This document shows, in pieces, positions 12,347 to 20,606 of a DNA stretch of 64,000 bases. The notes under the pieces were generated by a model. It worked only from the letters and a program-made list of their open reading frames with translations. It did no database searches and was not told the DNA's origin. Origin of the DNA: DASXMR01 sp036495525 (GTDB lineage: Bacteria > Actinomycetota > Actinomycetes > Streptosporangiales > Streptosporangiaceae); the NCBI GenBank assembly GCA_036495525.1, contig DASXMR010000134.1:1-64000 (forward strand), written 5' to 3'. The stretch's first letter is position 1, and each line of letters starts with the position of its first letter. The translations under genes were made by a program, and so were the position numbers.

Positions 12347-14962
12347 GTGAGAGCTATCCGCCGGTTCACCGTGCGCCCGGTTCTGCCCGACCAGCTCGCG
12401 CCGCTGCACGCCCTGATGCTGAACCTGCGCTGGTCGTGGCGCGCCGAGACGCTGGAGCTGTTCGCTTCAATGGACCCGGCCGGCTGGGAGCGAGCCGACG
12501 GTGACCCGGTGCGGCTGCTGGCCGAGATCGGACCCGAGCGGCTGGCGAGCCTGGCCGCTGACGACACGTTCCTGCGGCGGCTGCACGCCGCTGCCGAGGA
12601 CTTGAGCCAGTACCTCACCGGGCCGCGCTGGTATCAGGCATGCGGCGAGCTGGCCGGCGGGCCTGGCGCGATCGCGTACTTCTCGCCCGAGTACGGGATC
12701 ACCGCGGCGCTGCCGCAGTACTCGGGCGGACTCGGCATCCTGGCCGGCGATCACCTCAAGGCGTCGAGTGACCTGGGCGTGCCGGTCATCGGCGTGGGCC
12801 TGATGTACCGGCATGGCTACTTCACCCAGTCGCTGTCAGCTGAGGGCTGGCAGACCGAGCGCTACCCGGCCAGCGATCCGGCCGGGCTGCCGGTCACCCT
12901 GCTGCGCGACGCCCAGGGCAGTCCCGTTCGCGTCACCGTCACCCTGGACGGCGGCGCCGCCCTTGCCGCCCAGGTGTGGGTGGTGCAGATCGGTCGCGTC
13001 CCGCTGCTGCTGCTTGACTCCTACGTCGAGGACAACGAGCCGCCGCTGCGCGAGGTGACCGACCGGCTCTATGGCGGCGGCAGCGACCACCGGCTCCGTC
13101 AGGAGGTGCTGCTCGGCATCGGCGGGGTGCGCGCGGTCCGGGCGTACTGCGCGATCACCGGTCATGCCGCGCCGGAGGTATTCCACACCAACGAGGGTCA
13201 CGCCGGCTTCCTGGGCCTGGAGCGCATCAGCGAGTACGTCCGGCAGGGCCTCAGCTTCGACGAGGCGCTGCAGATGTGCCGTGCGGGCACCGTGTTCACC
13301 ACGCACACGCCGGTGCCTGCCGGGATCGACCGGTTCAGCATGGACCTGGTCGAGCGGCAGTTCTGCGGCGCGAGCGCCGACCCCGCGCTGCCAGGCGACC
13401 GGGTACTCGCGCTCGGCGCAGAGACCTACCCTGGCGGCGACCCGGCCGTGTTCAACATGGCGGTGATGGGAATGCGGCTGGCGCAGCGGGTGAACGGGGT
13501 CAGCCGGCTGCACGGCCAGGTGAGCCGCCGGATGTTCACCGGGCTGTGGCCGGGCTTCGACACCGCCGAGGTGCCGATCGGATCGGTGACCAACGGCGTG
13601 CACGCGCCGAGCTGGGTCGCGCCCGAGATCCTCAGCCTGGCCAGGAAGAGCACGGACGACGCCGGGCCGGCCGGGGACGAGATCCTGGACTGGGGCCGGG
13701 CCGGGGCCGATCCGGACAGGCTGTTTCAGGTCAGGCGGCTGCTGCGGCGCCGCCTGGTGGCGCAGGCGCGCAAGCGGCTGCGGGCCTCGTGGCGCGAGCG
13801 CGGCGCCTCCGATGCCGAGCTGGGCTGGATTAGCAGCGTGCTGGATGAGGACGTGCTGACGATCGGGTTCGCTCGCCGGGTTCCGTCCTACAAGCGGCTG
13901 ACGATGATGCTGCACGATTCCGGCCGGCTGACCGAGCTGCTGCTCGACCCCGAGCGGCCGATCCAGTTCGTGATCGCCGGCAAGGCTCACCCGGCTGACG
14001 ACGGCGGCAAGCTGCTGATCCAGCAGATGGTCAGGTTCGCTGACGACCCCAGGGTGCGGCACCGCATCGTTTTCCTGCCGGACTACGACATGACCCTCGC
14101 CCGCGTCCTGGTGCAGGGCTGCGACGTCTGGCTGAACAACCCGCTGCGGCCGCTCGAGGCGTGCGGTACCTCAGGGATGAAGGCCGCGCTGAACGGCGGG
14201 CTGAACCTCTCAGTGCTCGACGGCTGGTGGGACGAGTGCTACGACGGCGCGAACGGCTGGGCCATCCCGTCCGCTGACGGCGTCGCCGACCAGGAGCGGC
14301 GGGACGAGATCGAGGCCACCGCGCTCTACGACCTGCTCGGCCGCTCCGTGGCGCCGCTGTTCTATGACGTGGCCGGCGACGGGATGCCACGGCGCTGGCT
14401 GGAGATGGTGGCCGAGACGCTGCGGCTGCTCGGCCCGCGGCTGCAGGCCTCCCGGATGGTGCAGCAGTACGTGAGTGACCTGTACCTGCCGGCGGCGCTT
14501 GCCTCGCGCGAGCTCGAAGACGGCGAGCCAGGCCGGTACGCCGGCGTGCGGCAGCTGGCCGCCTGGACCGAGCGGGTACGGCGAGCCTGGCCGGGCGTGC
14601 GGGTCGAGCTTGTCGAGGCCGACGATGTGGAGCAGCGCCCTGGCGCCAGCCTGACCGTCCGGGCCAGCATCGCGCTCGGCGAGCTGTCGCCATCCGACGT
14701 GACCGTCGAGGTGGTCTACGGCCGGGCTGGCGAGCACGACGAGATCACCGACCCGGTCAGCGCCGCGATGACGCCCGACGGGGAGCAGGAGGCGGGTCAG
14801 GACGTGCGCTACACCGGCGTGGCCGAGCTTGGCCGGCCAGGGCCGTTCGGGTACACCGTCCGGGTGCTGCCCAGCCATCCGCTGCTGGCCGAGCCGGCCG
14901 AGCTCGGCCTTGTCACCGTGCCAGCGCCACCCGCCGGGATGGTCAACGGCGACTTGCGCTGA
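12347..14962 (+). CDS. glgP: Alpha-glucan (glycogen/maltodextrin) phosphorylase
   Basis: 871 aa GT35 enzyme releasing glucose-1-phosphate from alpha-glucan, of the bacterial type with an N-terminal DUF3417 domain (LHALMLNLRWSWRAETLELF). Further landmarks: IAYFSPEYGI, SGGLGILAGDHLKASSDLG, HTNEGHAGF, and the PLP-lysine region EACGTSGMKAALNGGLNLS. The GTG at 12347 is preferred over an open frame reaching to 12113 because similarity begins there and a TAnnnT box sits eight bases upstream. It is divergent from glgE, so synthesis and breakdown genes share one control region. Confidence 0.95.
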   Translation: MRAIRRFTVRPVLPDQLAPLHALMLNLRWSWRAETLELFASMDPAGWERADGDPVRLLAEIGPERLASLAADDTFLRRLHAAAEDLSQYLTGPRWYQACGELAGGPGAIAYFSPEYGITAALPQYSGGLGILAGDHLKASSDLGVPVIGVGLMYRHGYFTQSLSAEGWQTERYPASDPAGLPVTLLRDAQGSPVRVTVTLDGGAALAAQVWVVQIGRVPLLLLDSYVEDNEPPLREVTDRLYGGGSDHRLRQEVLLGIGGVRAVRAYCAITGHAAPEVFHTNEGHAGFLGLERISEYVRQGLSFDEALQMCRAGTVFTTHTPVPAGIDRFSMDLVERQFCGASADPALPGDRVLALGAETYPGGDPAVFNMAVMGMRLAQRVNGVSRLHGQVSRRMFTGLWPGFDTAEVPIGSVTNGVHAPSWVAPEILSLARKSTDDAGPAGDEILDWGRAGADPDRLFQVRRLLRRRLVAQARKRLRASWRERGASDAELGWISSVLDEDVLTIGFARRVPSYKRLTMMLHDSGRLTELLLDPERPIQFVIAGKAHPADDGGKLLIQQMVRFADDPRVRHRIVFLPDYDMTLARVLVQGCDVWLNNPLRPLEACGTSGMKAALNGGLNLSVLDGWWDECYDGANGWAIPSADGVADQERRDEIEATALYDLLGRSVAPLFYDVAGDGMPRRWLEMVAETLRLLGPRLQASRMVQQYVSDLYLPAALASRELEDGEPGRYAGVRQLAAWTERVRRAWPGVRVELVEADDVEQRPGASLTVRASIALGELSPSDVTVEVVYGRAGEHDEITDPVSAAMTPDGEQEAGQDVRYTGVAELGRPGPFGYTVRVLPSHPLLAEPAELGLVTVPAPPAGMVNGDLR

Positions 14963-15201
14963 CGGCGCGCTGACCAGCGATTCCACCTGCTGACGGTGCG
15001 AAATTGCTGCGACTCAGCGTGCTGGACTGCTCACAGCACGGAGTAAACCGCTCATCCGCGGCTGACGTCATCCGTACATGCACATGCTCCCGCGAGCGCC
15101 GGTTTTTCTGTCCTTGACACCCAGAACGCCAGCAAAGTCGAGAGCAACATGACATCCTGTGATACGACGATGCCGCTAAGTAATGAATGCCGCGATATCG
15201 T

Positions 15202-15207
15202 TACGCT
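15202..15207 (+). promoter_or_regulatory. Possible -10 box of bldC-like gene
   Basis: TACGCT lies 45 bases before the GTG at 15252. A TTGACA stands farther upstream at 15114-15119 but is too distant to pair with it. Weak assignment. The rest of 14963-15251 shows no gene. Confidence 0.25.
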
Positions 15208-15251
15208 CTGTCATTAGCTCATGACCCCTAGTGCGAGAGGACTCCGTCGTC

Positions 15252-15470
15252 GTGAGAACCCAGATCAAGCCGGACAACCGTCTTCTGACCCCGGCTGAGG
15301 TAGCCGCGATGCTTCGGGTGGACCCGAAGACTGTGACCCGGTGGGCACGCGGGGGGAAGCTGTCGTCGATCCGGACGCCCGGCGGCCACCGCCGGTACAG
15401 CGAGGCGGAGGTCCGGGGATTCCTCGAGGGCTGGCAGGGCGTTTCCCTGCCGCGTGCCTCCGGCGAGTAG
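15252..15470 (+). CDS. bldC: BldC-type MerR-like DNA-binding regulator
   Basis: 72 aa from the GTG at 15252 (VRTQIKPDNRLLTPAEVAAM), with GAGAGGA upstream; a GTG at 15231 would add seven residues. The whole protein is one winged-helix domain with the BldC signature LLTPAEVAAMLRVDPKTVTRWA, then GKLSSIRTPGGHRRYSEAEVR. BldC in Streptomyces is a small developmental regulator that delays entry into sporulation and binds DNA cooperatively on direct repeats. The match is strong over the full length; whether it is the single genomic BldC or a paralogue cannot be told. Confidence 0.88.
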   Translation: MRTQIKPDNRLLTPAEVAAMLRVDPKTVTRWARGGKLSSIRTPGGHRRYSEAEVRGFLEGWQGVSLPRASGE

Positions 15471-15480
15471 AGGCCCGGCC

Positions 15481-15532
15481 AGCCTGCCCCGGTCTCGGCG
15501 GGGGCAGGCTCGGCTGCGGCCGGCCGCAGCCG
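15481..15532. terminator. Two adjacent strong hairpins after bldC-like gene
   Basis: First hairpin: AGCCTGCCCC (15481-15490) pairs perfectly with 15501-15510. It is followed at once by a perfect 22-bp palindrome, 15511-15532 (CGGCTGCGGCC and its complement). The rest of the gap to 15719 holds nothing recognisable. Confidence 0.65.
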
Positions 15533-15719
15533 CGCTAGCGGCTGGCCGAGCCGGAGCCGCCGCCAGGCCAGCGCCGCCTCGGTGCCAGCGCTGCTGCAGG
15601 GGCCAGCGCTGCCGCGTGGCACGCGGGCCATGGGCAAGCCCACTCGGGACAACAGCCGCCGCTGGCCGTAACCGGCCCGCGGCGGCACCGCATGGAGCGG
15701 CGCTGCTGGCAGGCGCTTC

Positions 15720-16133
15720 CTACTGGGTCGCGTGCCCGTCCGGGATCTTGATGCCGAGCTGCACGGCGATCGCTCCGAGCAGGTCCCTGGCCTCCTGCTG
15801 ATTCATCTGCCTGACCCGCTGGAGCACCTCGTGCTGCGCGGCTGTCGCAGCCGGCGCGGCGTCCAGGACCTCGGCGGCGTCTTCTCGGCCTGCCTGGCGC
15901 AGCTGGCCGGGCGTCACGCCAGCCACCGCCGCCATCCGGGCCAGCGTTCCGGCCGGTCCGCGCACCGGCGCGTACACCCCGGCGCTCACCACCTGATAGC
16001 CGCCGGTGATCTGCCGCCAGCGGCCCTCGCTGATCCCGGCCCGGCGGGCCGCCTCCCGCGCTGATAGCCTGGCGCGTCGCAGCGCCTCGGTGATCAGCGC
16101 ACCCCAGGGCGGCGGTTCCGGTCGGTTCGGCAC
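15720..16133 (-). CDS. Small HTH (XRE-like) regulator
   Basis: 137 aa from GTG. The N-terminal 40 residues look like a helix-turn-helix (LITEALRRARLSAREAARRA, then GISEGRWRQITGGY), followed by a segment resembling the rest of an XRE-like domain (GTLARMAAVAGVTPGQLRQA). The C-terminal 50 residues are Ala/Gln-rich and probably helical, perhaps for dimerisation. Two tandem 11-bp repeats abut the start codon, and related TTCGC motifs lie further upstream, suggesting autoregulation. The target genes are unknown; the XRE assignment is by pattern only. Confidence 0.7.
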   Translation of the reverse strand: MPNRPEPPPWGALITEALRRARLSAREAARRAGISEGRWRQITGGYQVVSAGVYAPVRGPAGTLARMAAVAGVTPGQLRQAGREDAAEVLDAAPAATAAQHEVLQRVRQMNQQEARDLLGAIAVQLGIKIPDGHATQ

Positions 16134-16137
16134 TCTC

Positions 16138-16159
16138 TAACCTTCGCATAACCTTCGCA
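16138..16159. repeat. Two tandem copies of TAACCTTCGCA
   Basis: Exact 11-bp units at 16138-16148 and 16149-16159, starting 5 bases upstream of the HTH gene start codon. An 11-bp step places both on one DNA face, as for a cooperatively bound operator. Confidence 0.7.
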
Positions 16160-16167
16160 GCTGTGTC

Positions 16168-16180
16168 TAGTTCGCACGAA
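16168..16180. promoter_or_regulatory. TAGTTCGCACGAA motif, copy 1
   Basis: Contains the near-palindrome TTCGCACGAA at 16171-16180. It matches copy 2 at 16242-16254 in 12 of 13 positions. Confidence 0.5.
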
Positions 16181-16241
16181 ATCCTGGGTATTGACTAATG
16201 GCTGGTCCTAATGGTCTAAACCGGATTTCGGGGCGAATACT

Positions 16242-16254
16242 TAGTTCGCGCGAA
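16242..16254. promoter_or_regulatory. TAGTTCGCGCGAA motif, copy 2
   Basis: Contains the perfect 10-bp palindrome TTCGCGCGAA (16245-16254), 74 bp from copy 1. Confidence 0.5.
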
Positions 16255-16476
16255 GGCTGCCTGCCTCCGGCGGATGCCGCATGCCCTCGCTCCTGGTCAC
16301 CACGGCAGCCGGTCAGGGATAGCGGGCTGGCCAGGGACAAGCTGCGGCCCGGGCGACGACCGAGTTCCCATGGTGCAGCCCGCTGGGCGCCGGGTGGCGA
16401 GCCGCCGACCGTGGCGGGCATCGTGCTGGCGGATGACACGGCGGGTCGTGGTCGCGTAGCGAAGCTGGCTCCTGCG

Positions 16477-16482
16477 TAGGAT
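16477..16482 (+). promoter_or_regulatory. Candidate -10 box of enoyl-CoA hydratase gene
   Basis: TAGGAT, followed after a short leader by GAGGAGG at 16494-16500 and the ATG at 16507. Confidence 0.4.
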
Positions 16483-16506
16483 CATGGACCGGCGAGGAGG
16501 TACGGC

Positions 16507-17286
16507 ATGGGCGAGTTTGTACGGGTGGAAGCCGACCAGGCGGTAGCGATCATCCGGCTGGACCGGCCGCCGATGAACGCGCTCAATGGCCAGGTCCAGA
16601 CGGAGATCGCGGCGGCCGCGGCCCTGGTGTCCGACGATCCAGGGTTCCGCGCCGCGGTGATCTACGGTGGCGAGAAGCTCTTCGCCGCCGGCGCGGACAT
16701 CAAGGAGATGGCCGAGGCCAGCTACGCCGAGATGGCGACAACCACCAGGCGACTGCAGGATTCGTTCACCGCGGTCGCCAGGATCCCCAAGCCGGTCGTG
16801 GCGGCGATTACCGGCTTCGCGCTCGGCGGCGGGCTCGAGCTGGCTCTCTGCGCCGACTTCCGGGTCATGGGCGAGAGCGCCAGGGTCGGTCAGCCGGAAA
16901 TCCTGCTCGGCGTGATCCCCGGCGCTGGCGGCACCCAGCGCCTGCCGCGACTGGTCGGGCCGGCCAGGGCCAAGGACATCGTCTACACCGGTCGGTTCGT
17001 CGGCGCCGCCGAGGCACTGAGCATGGGGCTGGTCGACCAGGTGGTCCCCGACGCAGAGGTGCTGGACGCGGCCCGCGCCCTGGTCGCCCGCTATGCCAAG
17101 GGCCCGGCCGTCGCGCTGCGCGCCGCCAAGCAGGCCATCGACGAGGGCCTCGACGCTGACCTGGACACCGGACTGGAGATCGAGCGGCTGAACTTCGCTG
17201 CCCTGTTTGCCACCGAGGACCAGCGCGCGGGGATGCAGAGCTTCATCGAGAATGGGCCGGGTAAGGCGACGTTCGCGGGGCGGTAG
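16507..17286 (+). CDS. Enoyl-CoA hydratase/isomerase family protein
   Basis: 259 aa crotonase-fold enzyme, probably hydrating trans-2-enoyl-CoA in beta-oxidation. Motifs: the oxyanion-hole segment EKLFAAGADIKEM, GFALGGGLELALCADF with the first catalytic Glu position, and QPEILLGVIPGAGGTQRLPR with the second Glu in PE. Length is standard. A GAGGAGG ribosome site gives a clear ATG. It stands alone, so the chain-length preference is unknown. Confidence 0.93.
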   Translation: MGEFVRVEADQAVAIIRLDRPPMNALNGQVQTEIAAAAALVSDDPGFRAAVIYGGEKLFAAGADIKEMAEASYAEMATTTRRLQDSFTAVARIPKPVVAAITGFALGGGLELALCADFRVMGESARVGQPEILLGVIPGAGGTQRLPRLVGPARAKDIVYTGRFVGAAEALSMGLVDQVVPDAEVLDAARALVARYAKGPAVALRAAKQAIDEGLDADLDTGLEIERLNFAALFATEDQRAGMQSFIENGPGKATFAGR

Positions 17287-17614
17287 CCGTCACCAGGGCC
17301 GCTACCTTGCCGTCACCGGCGAGCAGGTCAGAGCGGCAGGACATGGCGCCGGCATCCGGTCAGCCGGCTGGCAACTTGCCCGGCGGTGCTGCACCGGCCG
17401 GCGGGCGCCCGCCCGGCAGCGCGGCCTGAGGTGACGGTTACCAGTCGTGGCGACGGGAGCGAGGCATCAGTGGCAAGGACCGACGGTGACCGCGACGGCC
17501 GGGACAGGCAGCACCGGACGGCCGGCCCAGCCCGCGAGCTGAGACAGACAATGACCGTGACGGATAGTGGCTGAGAGCGACAGTGGCTGAGGGCGACAGT
17601 GGTTGAGGGCAAAA
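17287..17614. other. Intergenic region with palindrome and 16-bp tandem repeats
   Basis: 328 bp without a convincing gene. It holds a GGCGGGC/GCCCGCC palindrome at 17400-17413, probably part of a terminator for the hydratase gene, and the start of the repeat tract 17567-17630. Confidence 0.5.
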
Positions 17615-17630
17615 GTGACTGACGGCAATG
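17567..17630. repeat. Four degenerate 16-bp tandem repeats
   Basis: Units at 17567, 17583, 17599 and 17615 follow the pattern GTGGCTGAGGGCGACA with increasing divergence. The last unit contains the GTG start proposed for the next gene. A 16-bp unit does not preserve reading frame. Confidence 0.75.
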
Positions 17631-18052
17631 GGGGAGGCGAGCTGGCGCAGCCCGGTGCCGAGCCCTCGCTCGACATGGTGACCGCGGCGCTGCGGGCGGA
17701 CAGCGCCGACGTGGCGATTTACGCCCGAGTGCTGACCGAGACGCTCGGCGACACCCTGCCGCCAGGATGCGTCACCGTCGAGCGGGACCGCAGCGTCTCG
17801 GACCGAATGCGCGGCCGGCCGGGCACGGCGACCAAGGTCACGGTCCGGCTCGGCGATCAGGTGCTGACCCTCGGCACGCAGCGCGGCGCTCCGGTGGCCG
17901 AGGTCTGCCGGGAGGTCCGCGGGGTCGTGCTGTCCCGGCAGCCGGTGCAGTTCGGCCAGTGGATCGCCGAGCTTGCCCGCGCGCTGCTGGCGCACGCCGA
18001 GCAGAACGCCGAAGCCGCCAGCGCGCTGCGCAAGCTGGTCGCGGGCGGCTAG
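17615..18052 (+). CDS. Conserved-looking protein of unknown function
   Basis: 145 aa from GTG 17615; an in-frame TTG at 17603 is an alternative. I do not recognise a family. The sequence is soluble, with a mixed alpha/beta look in the middle (VTVERDRSVSDRM, then TKVTVRLGDQVLTLGTQ) and an amphipathic helical C-terminus ending in ASALRKLVAGG. No signal peptide or membrane segment. Its start lies in the fourth unit of the 16-bp repeat tract, so expression could vary with repeat number. The downstream neighbour is the membrane Ser/Thr kinase, 196 bp away. Confidence 0.6.
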   Translation: MTDGNGGGELAQPGAEPSLDMVTAALRADSADVAIYARVLTETLGDTLPPGCVTVERDRSVSDRMRGRPGTATKVTVRLGDQVLTLGTQRGAPVAEVCREVRGVVLSRQPVQFGQWIAELARALLAHAEQNAEAASALRKLVAGG

Positions 18053-18248
18053 CTGGCCCGCGACGTCGGGGCGCCGCCGGCTTGAGGTCCGCCGGGGGCG
18101 GTCCGGTAGGCGGCCAGTCACCCGAGGCCGGGAAATGCGGCGAGTCACCGGGTCTGGCAGGCGCAGAGTCACGGAGGTCCGCGGCCTACCCGAATGAGGG
18201 GCATGCCGAGCCGACACGCCGGGCATTCCGTTATCTAATAGGGGTGAC

Positions 18249-20501
18249 GTGCCGGTGGCCGGGGAGCCTGACGATGTAGAGCCGGCAGGCGGGGGAGTGT
18301 CCGTAGGCTATGAAGTCATGAAGGTTCAGGACCGGACGCCAGCCTGGCTCGGCCCTTACCGGCTGCTCGAGCGGCTGGGCGAGGGCGGGATGGGCATTGT
18401 CTACCTGGCCCTGGACACCAGCGACCACAAGGTCGCGGTCAAGGCGCTGCGCCCTGGCCTGGCCGTCGAGCCGACCGCGCGGCGGCGGCTGGCCCGCGAG
18501 GTCGAGACGATGCGGCTGGTGCACAGCCCCAACGTGGCCGAGGTCATCGACGCCGATGTGACCGGCGACTCGCCTTACATCGTCACCCAGTACGTGCCTG
18601 GCCCCACGCTGGAGCAGGTCGTCGCCGATAACGGCGCGCTGACCGGGCAGGCGCTCGCCAGGTTCGCAAAGGGGCTCGCGGCCGCGCTGACCGCGGTGCA
18701 CGCGGCAGGCGTGGTGCACCGCGACCTGAAGCCGGGCAACGTGCTGATGCTGGACGGCGAGCCGGTGGTCATCGACTTCGGCATCGCGCTGCTGCCCGAC
18801 ACGACCAGGATCACGATGACGGGCATGTTCATGGGCACGCCCGGCTACCTGGCACCTGAGGTGATCGAAGGCAAGCAGAGCGGGCCGGCGTCGGACGTGC
18901 ATTCCTGGGCCGCCACGCTCGCGTTCGCGGCGACCAGCCGGCCGCCCTTCGGCTCCGGGACCTTCGAGGCCATCTTCTACCGGATCGTGCACGGCCAGCC
19001 AGACCTGGACTGCTGCCCGGTATCGCTGCTGCCGATGATGAGCCGGGCGCTGGCCAGGGACCCGGTCGGCCGGCCAGCCGCGGCTGAGCTGAGCGTATGG
19101 GCCGGGACGCTGGCCGGCGACCAGCTGGCGGCGAGCCAGCCGGGAGCCGTGGCACAGGCAATCGCGTCGGCTGGCCTGGCAGCCGGGCAGCAGCCGGGTA
19201 TGGCAGGGGCCGGCCAGGCGGCCGCGGACGCCGGCTATGGCATCCCTGGCCAGATCGGGCCGGCTGGCACGCTCGCTGACATCCCGGCTGGCCAGCTGCC
19301 AGGCCTGGGCGCGCAGCCGCCCGGCGCTGGGCTGGCAGGCCAGCTGCCCGTGCCCGGCGCGGGCGGTGACGGCGGGCTCGCCGCCGGTGCCGTGCTGCCC
19401 GCAGCGGCTGCGGGAGCCGGGGCCATGGGAGCAGGTGGCAGCGCTGCCCAGCAGGGCGCGGTCGGCCCCCAGGCCGGGATCGTTGCTGGCGGCGCGGCGG
19501 CCGGCCTGGCTGGCGGCGCGGCTGCAGGGATACCCGGCGCGGCCAGTCCTGCCGCTGGCGGGCCTGCCGTACCTGCCGCTGGCGGGCTAGCCGTACCGGG
19601 CGGCGGGGGGCTGGCAGGCGCGGGCAACGAGCTTGCGGCCGGGCTGGCTGGCCATGGTGCCGCCGGCGCCCCAGCCGGCTACCAGCCGGCCGGCCAGCAA
19701 GGCGGGCCGCAGCCAGGGCAGGCAGCGCTGCCGGGCGTGCCACCCCAGTACCAGACCAGGCCGCTGGCAGCTGGCAACTACCGCGATGTGCTGCCGCCGG
19801 TCAGGTATCCGCCGCCGGCTGCCCGGCCGAACCCGGCTGGCGTGCCCGGCAGGCAGCCAGGCGGCGCGCCGCGATCGGCGTGGAGCCCGTTCGTGCTCGG
19901 GGTACTGATCGCGGCCGTCGCGGTCAGCGTGGCCTTCCCGGTGGCTGGCACGGCGACGGCGCTTGGTGTGCTGATCTTGCTGCGGGCGGCCGACCTGACC
20001 GGGAACCTGCTGGCCGCCCGGCGGTCCCGGCGGGCCAGCGGGCCGGCCGATCCGCTAGTAGCGGCCGCGTACTTCCCGCTCGCCCTGCTCAGGTCCGTGC
20101 TCAGGTTCCTGCTGCTAGCACCTCTCGCGTTGCTGGCCGCCTTCATCGCGGCCGCAATAGCGATCATGGTCGTCGTGCATCATCAGCTGCCGCTCGCCAC
20201 CGCGCTCGCCGCTGGTGCGCTGGTGGCCGTCTATTGCGTAGGCCCTGGGTCGTCGGCGGTGCGCCGGCCGCTCAGCAGGTGCGTGCCGGCCAGCGGCAAC
20301 CCGGTCACCACTGCGGTGTCGCTCTGCATCGTCGCAGCAGTCGCGCTGGCCGCGATCAGCCTCGCGGCGCCCCGGCCGCCGTCGTCGTTCTGGCCGGCGA
20401 AAGGCACTCCTGGCTCTCATTTGCTGCACCATCCGGCGCTGCACAGCGTGGTCGCCGACGTGCGTGACAGCCTGATGAAGCTGGCTGGCCACCTGGGCTG
20501 A
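18249..20501 (+). CDS. Membrane serine/threonine protein kinase with Ala/Gly/Pro-rich linker
   Basis: Up to 750 aa. The PknB-type kinase domain, about residues 33-290, has the glycine loop RLGEGGMGIVYLALD, VAVKAL lysine, catalytic loop HRDLKPGNVL, DFGIA and GTPGYLAPEV, so it should be active. Residues about 295-560 form a low-complexity Ala/Gly/Pro/Gln linker. The C-terminal part has several hydrophobic helices and no obvious extracellular sensor such as PASTA repeats. Starts at 18249 (GTG), 18297 (GTG) and 18318 (ATG) are all possible; AATAGGGG just before 18249 could be a -10 element. It converges on an FHA gene, a likely partner. Confidence 0.92.
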   Translation: MPVAGEPDDVEPAGGGVSVGYEVMKVQDRTPAWLGPYRLLERLGEGGMGIVYLALDTSDHKVAVKALRPGLAVEPTARRRLAREVETMRLVHSPNVAEVIDADVTGDSPYIVTQYVPGPTLEQVVADNGALTGQALARFAKGLAAALTAVHAAGVVHRDLKPGNVLMLDGEPVVIDFGIALLPDTTRITMTGMFMGTPGYLAPEVIEGKQSGPASDVHSWAATLAFAATSRPPFGSGTFEAIFYRIVHGQPDLDCCPVSLLPMMSRALARDPVGRPAAAELSVWAGTLAGDQLAASQPGAVAQAIASAGLAAGQQPGMAGAGQAAADAGYGIPGQIGPAGTLADIPAGQLPGLGAQPPGAGLAGQLPVPGAGGDGGLAAGAVLPAAAAGAGAMGAGGSAAQQGAVGPQAGIVAGGAAAGLAGGAAAGIPGAASPAAGGPAVPAAGGLAVPGGGGLAGAGNELAAGLAGHGAAGAPAGYQPAGQQGGPQPGQAALPGVPPQYQTRPLAAGNYRDVLPPVRYPPPAARPNPAGVPGRQPGGAPRSAWSPFVLGVLIAAVAVSVAFPVAGTATALGVLILLRAADLTGNLLAARRSRRASGPADPLVAAAYFPLALLRSVLRFLLLAPLALLAAFIAAAIAIMVVVHHQLPLATALAAGALVAVYCVGPGSSAVRRPLSRCVPASGNPVTTAVSLCIVAAVALAAISLAAPRPPSSFWPAKGTPGSHLLHHPALHSVVADVRDSLMKLAGHLG

Positions 20502-20528
20502 GCAGCTGCCGCTGACCATCTGCTCAGC
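20497..20528. terminator. Hairpin between kinase and FHA genes
   Basis: GCTGAGCAG pairs perfectly with CTGCTCAGC across a 14-base loop. The kinase stop codon lies in the left arm. Probable bidirectional terminator. Confidence 0.55.
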
Positions 20529-20606
20529 GGCTGCAAGGAACAAGCCGGTCCATCGGGGCTCGCCCGGGGTGCTTGCCCTGGGCTCCGCGCGGCTGCGCTA
20601 CCCGGC

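Larger units (their letters stand above)
16134..16506. other. Intergenic region with TTCGC-motif array
   Basis: 373 bp between divergent genes. The left half carries tandem and palindromic TTCGC repeats (listed separately). The right half carries a TAGGAT box and ribosome site for the enoyl-CoA hydratase. A 93-codon open frame inside shows no protein-like character and is not called. Confidence 0.6.

Noticed and set aside
16198..16479. 93-codon frame between the HTH and enoyl-CoA hydratase genes
   Set aside because: Overlaps the operator-like repeats, has no ribosome site and no protein-like pattern.
17567..17630. CRISPR array
   Set aside because: Repeats are 16 bp, directly abutting with no spacers, and no cas gene is present.
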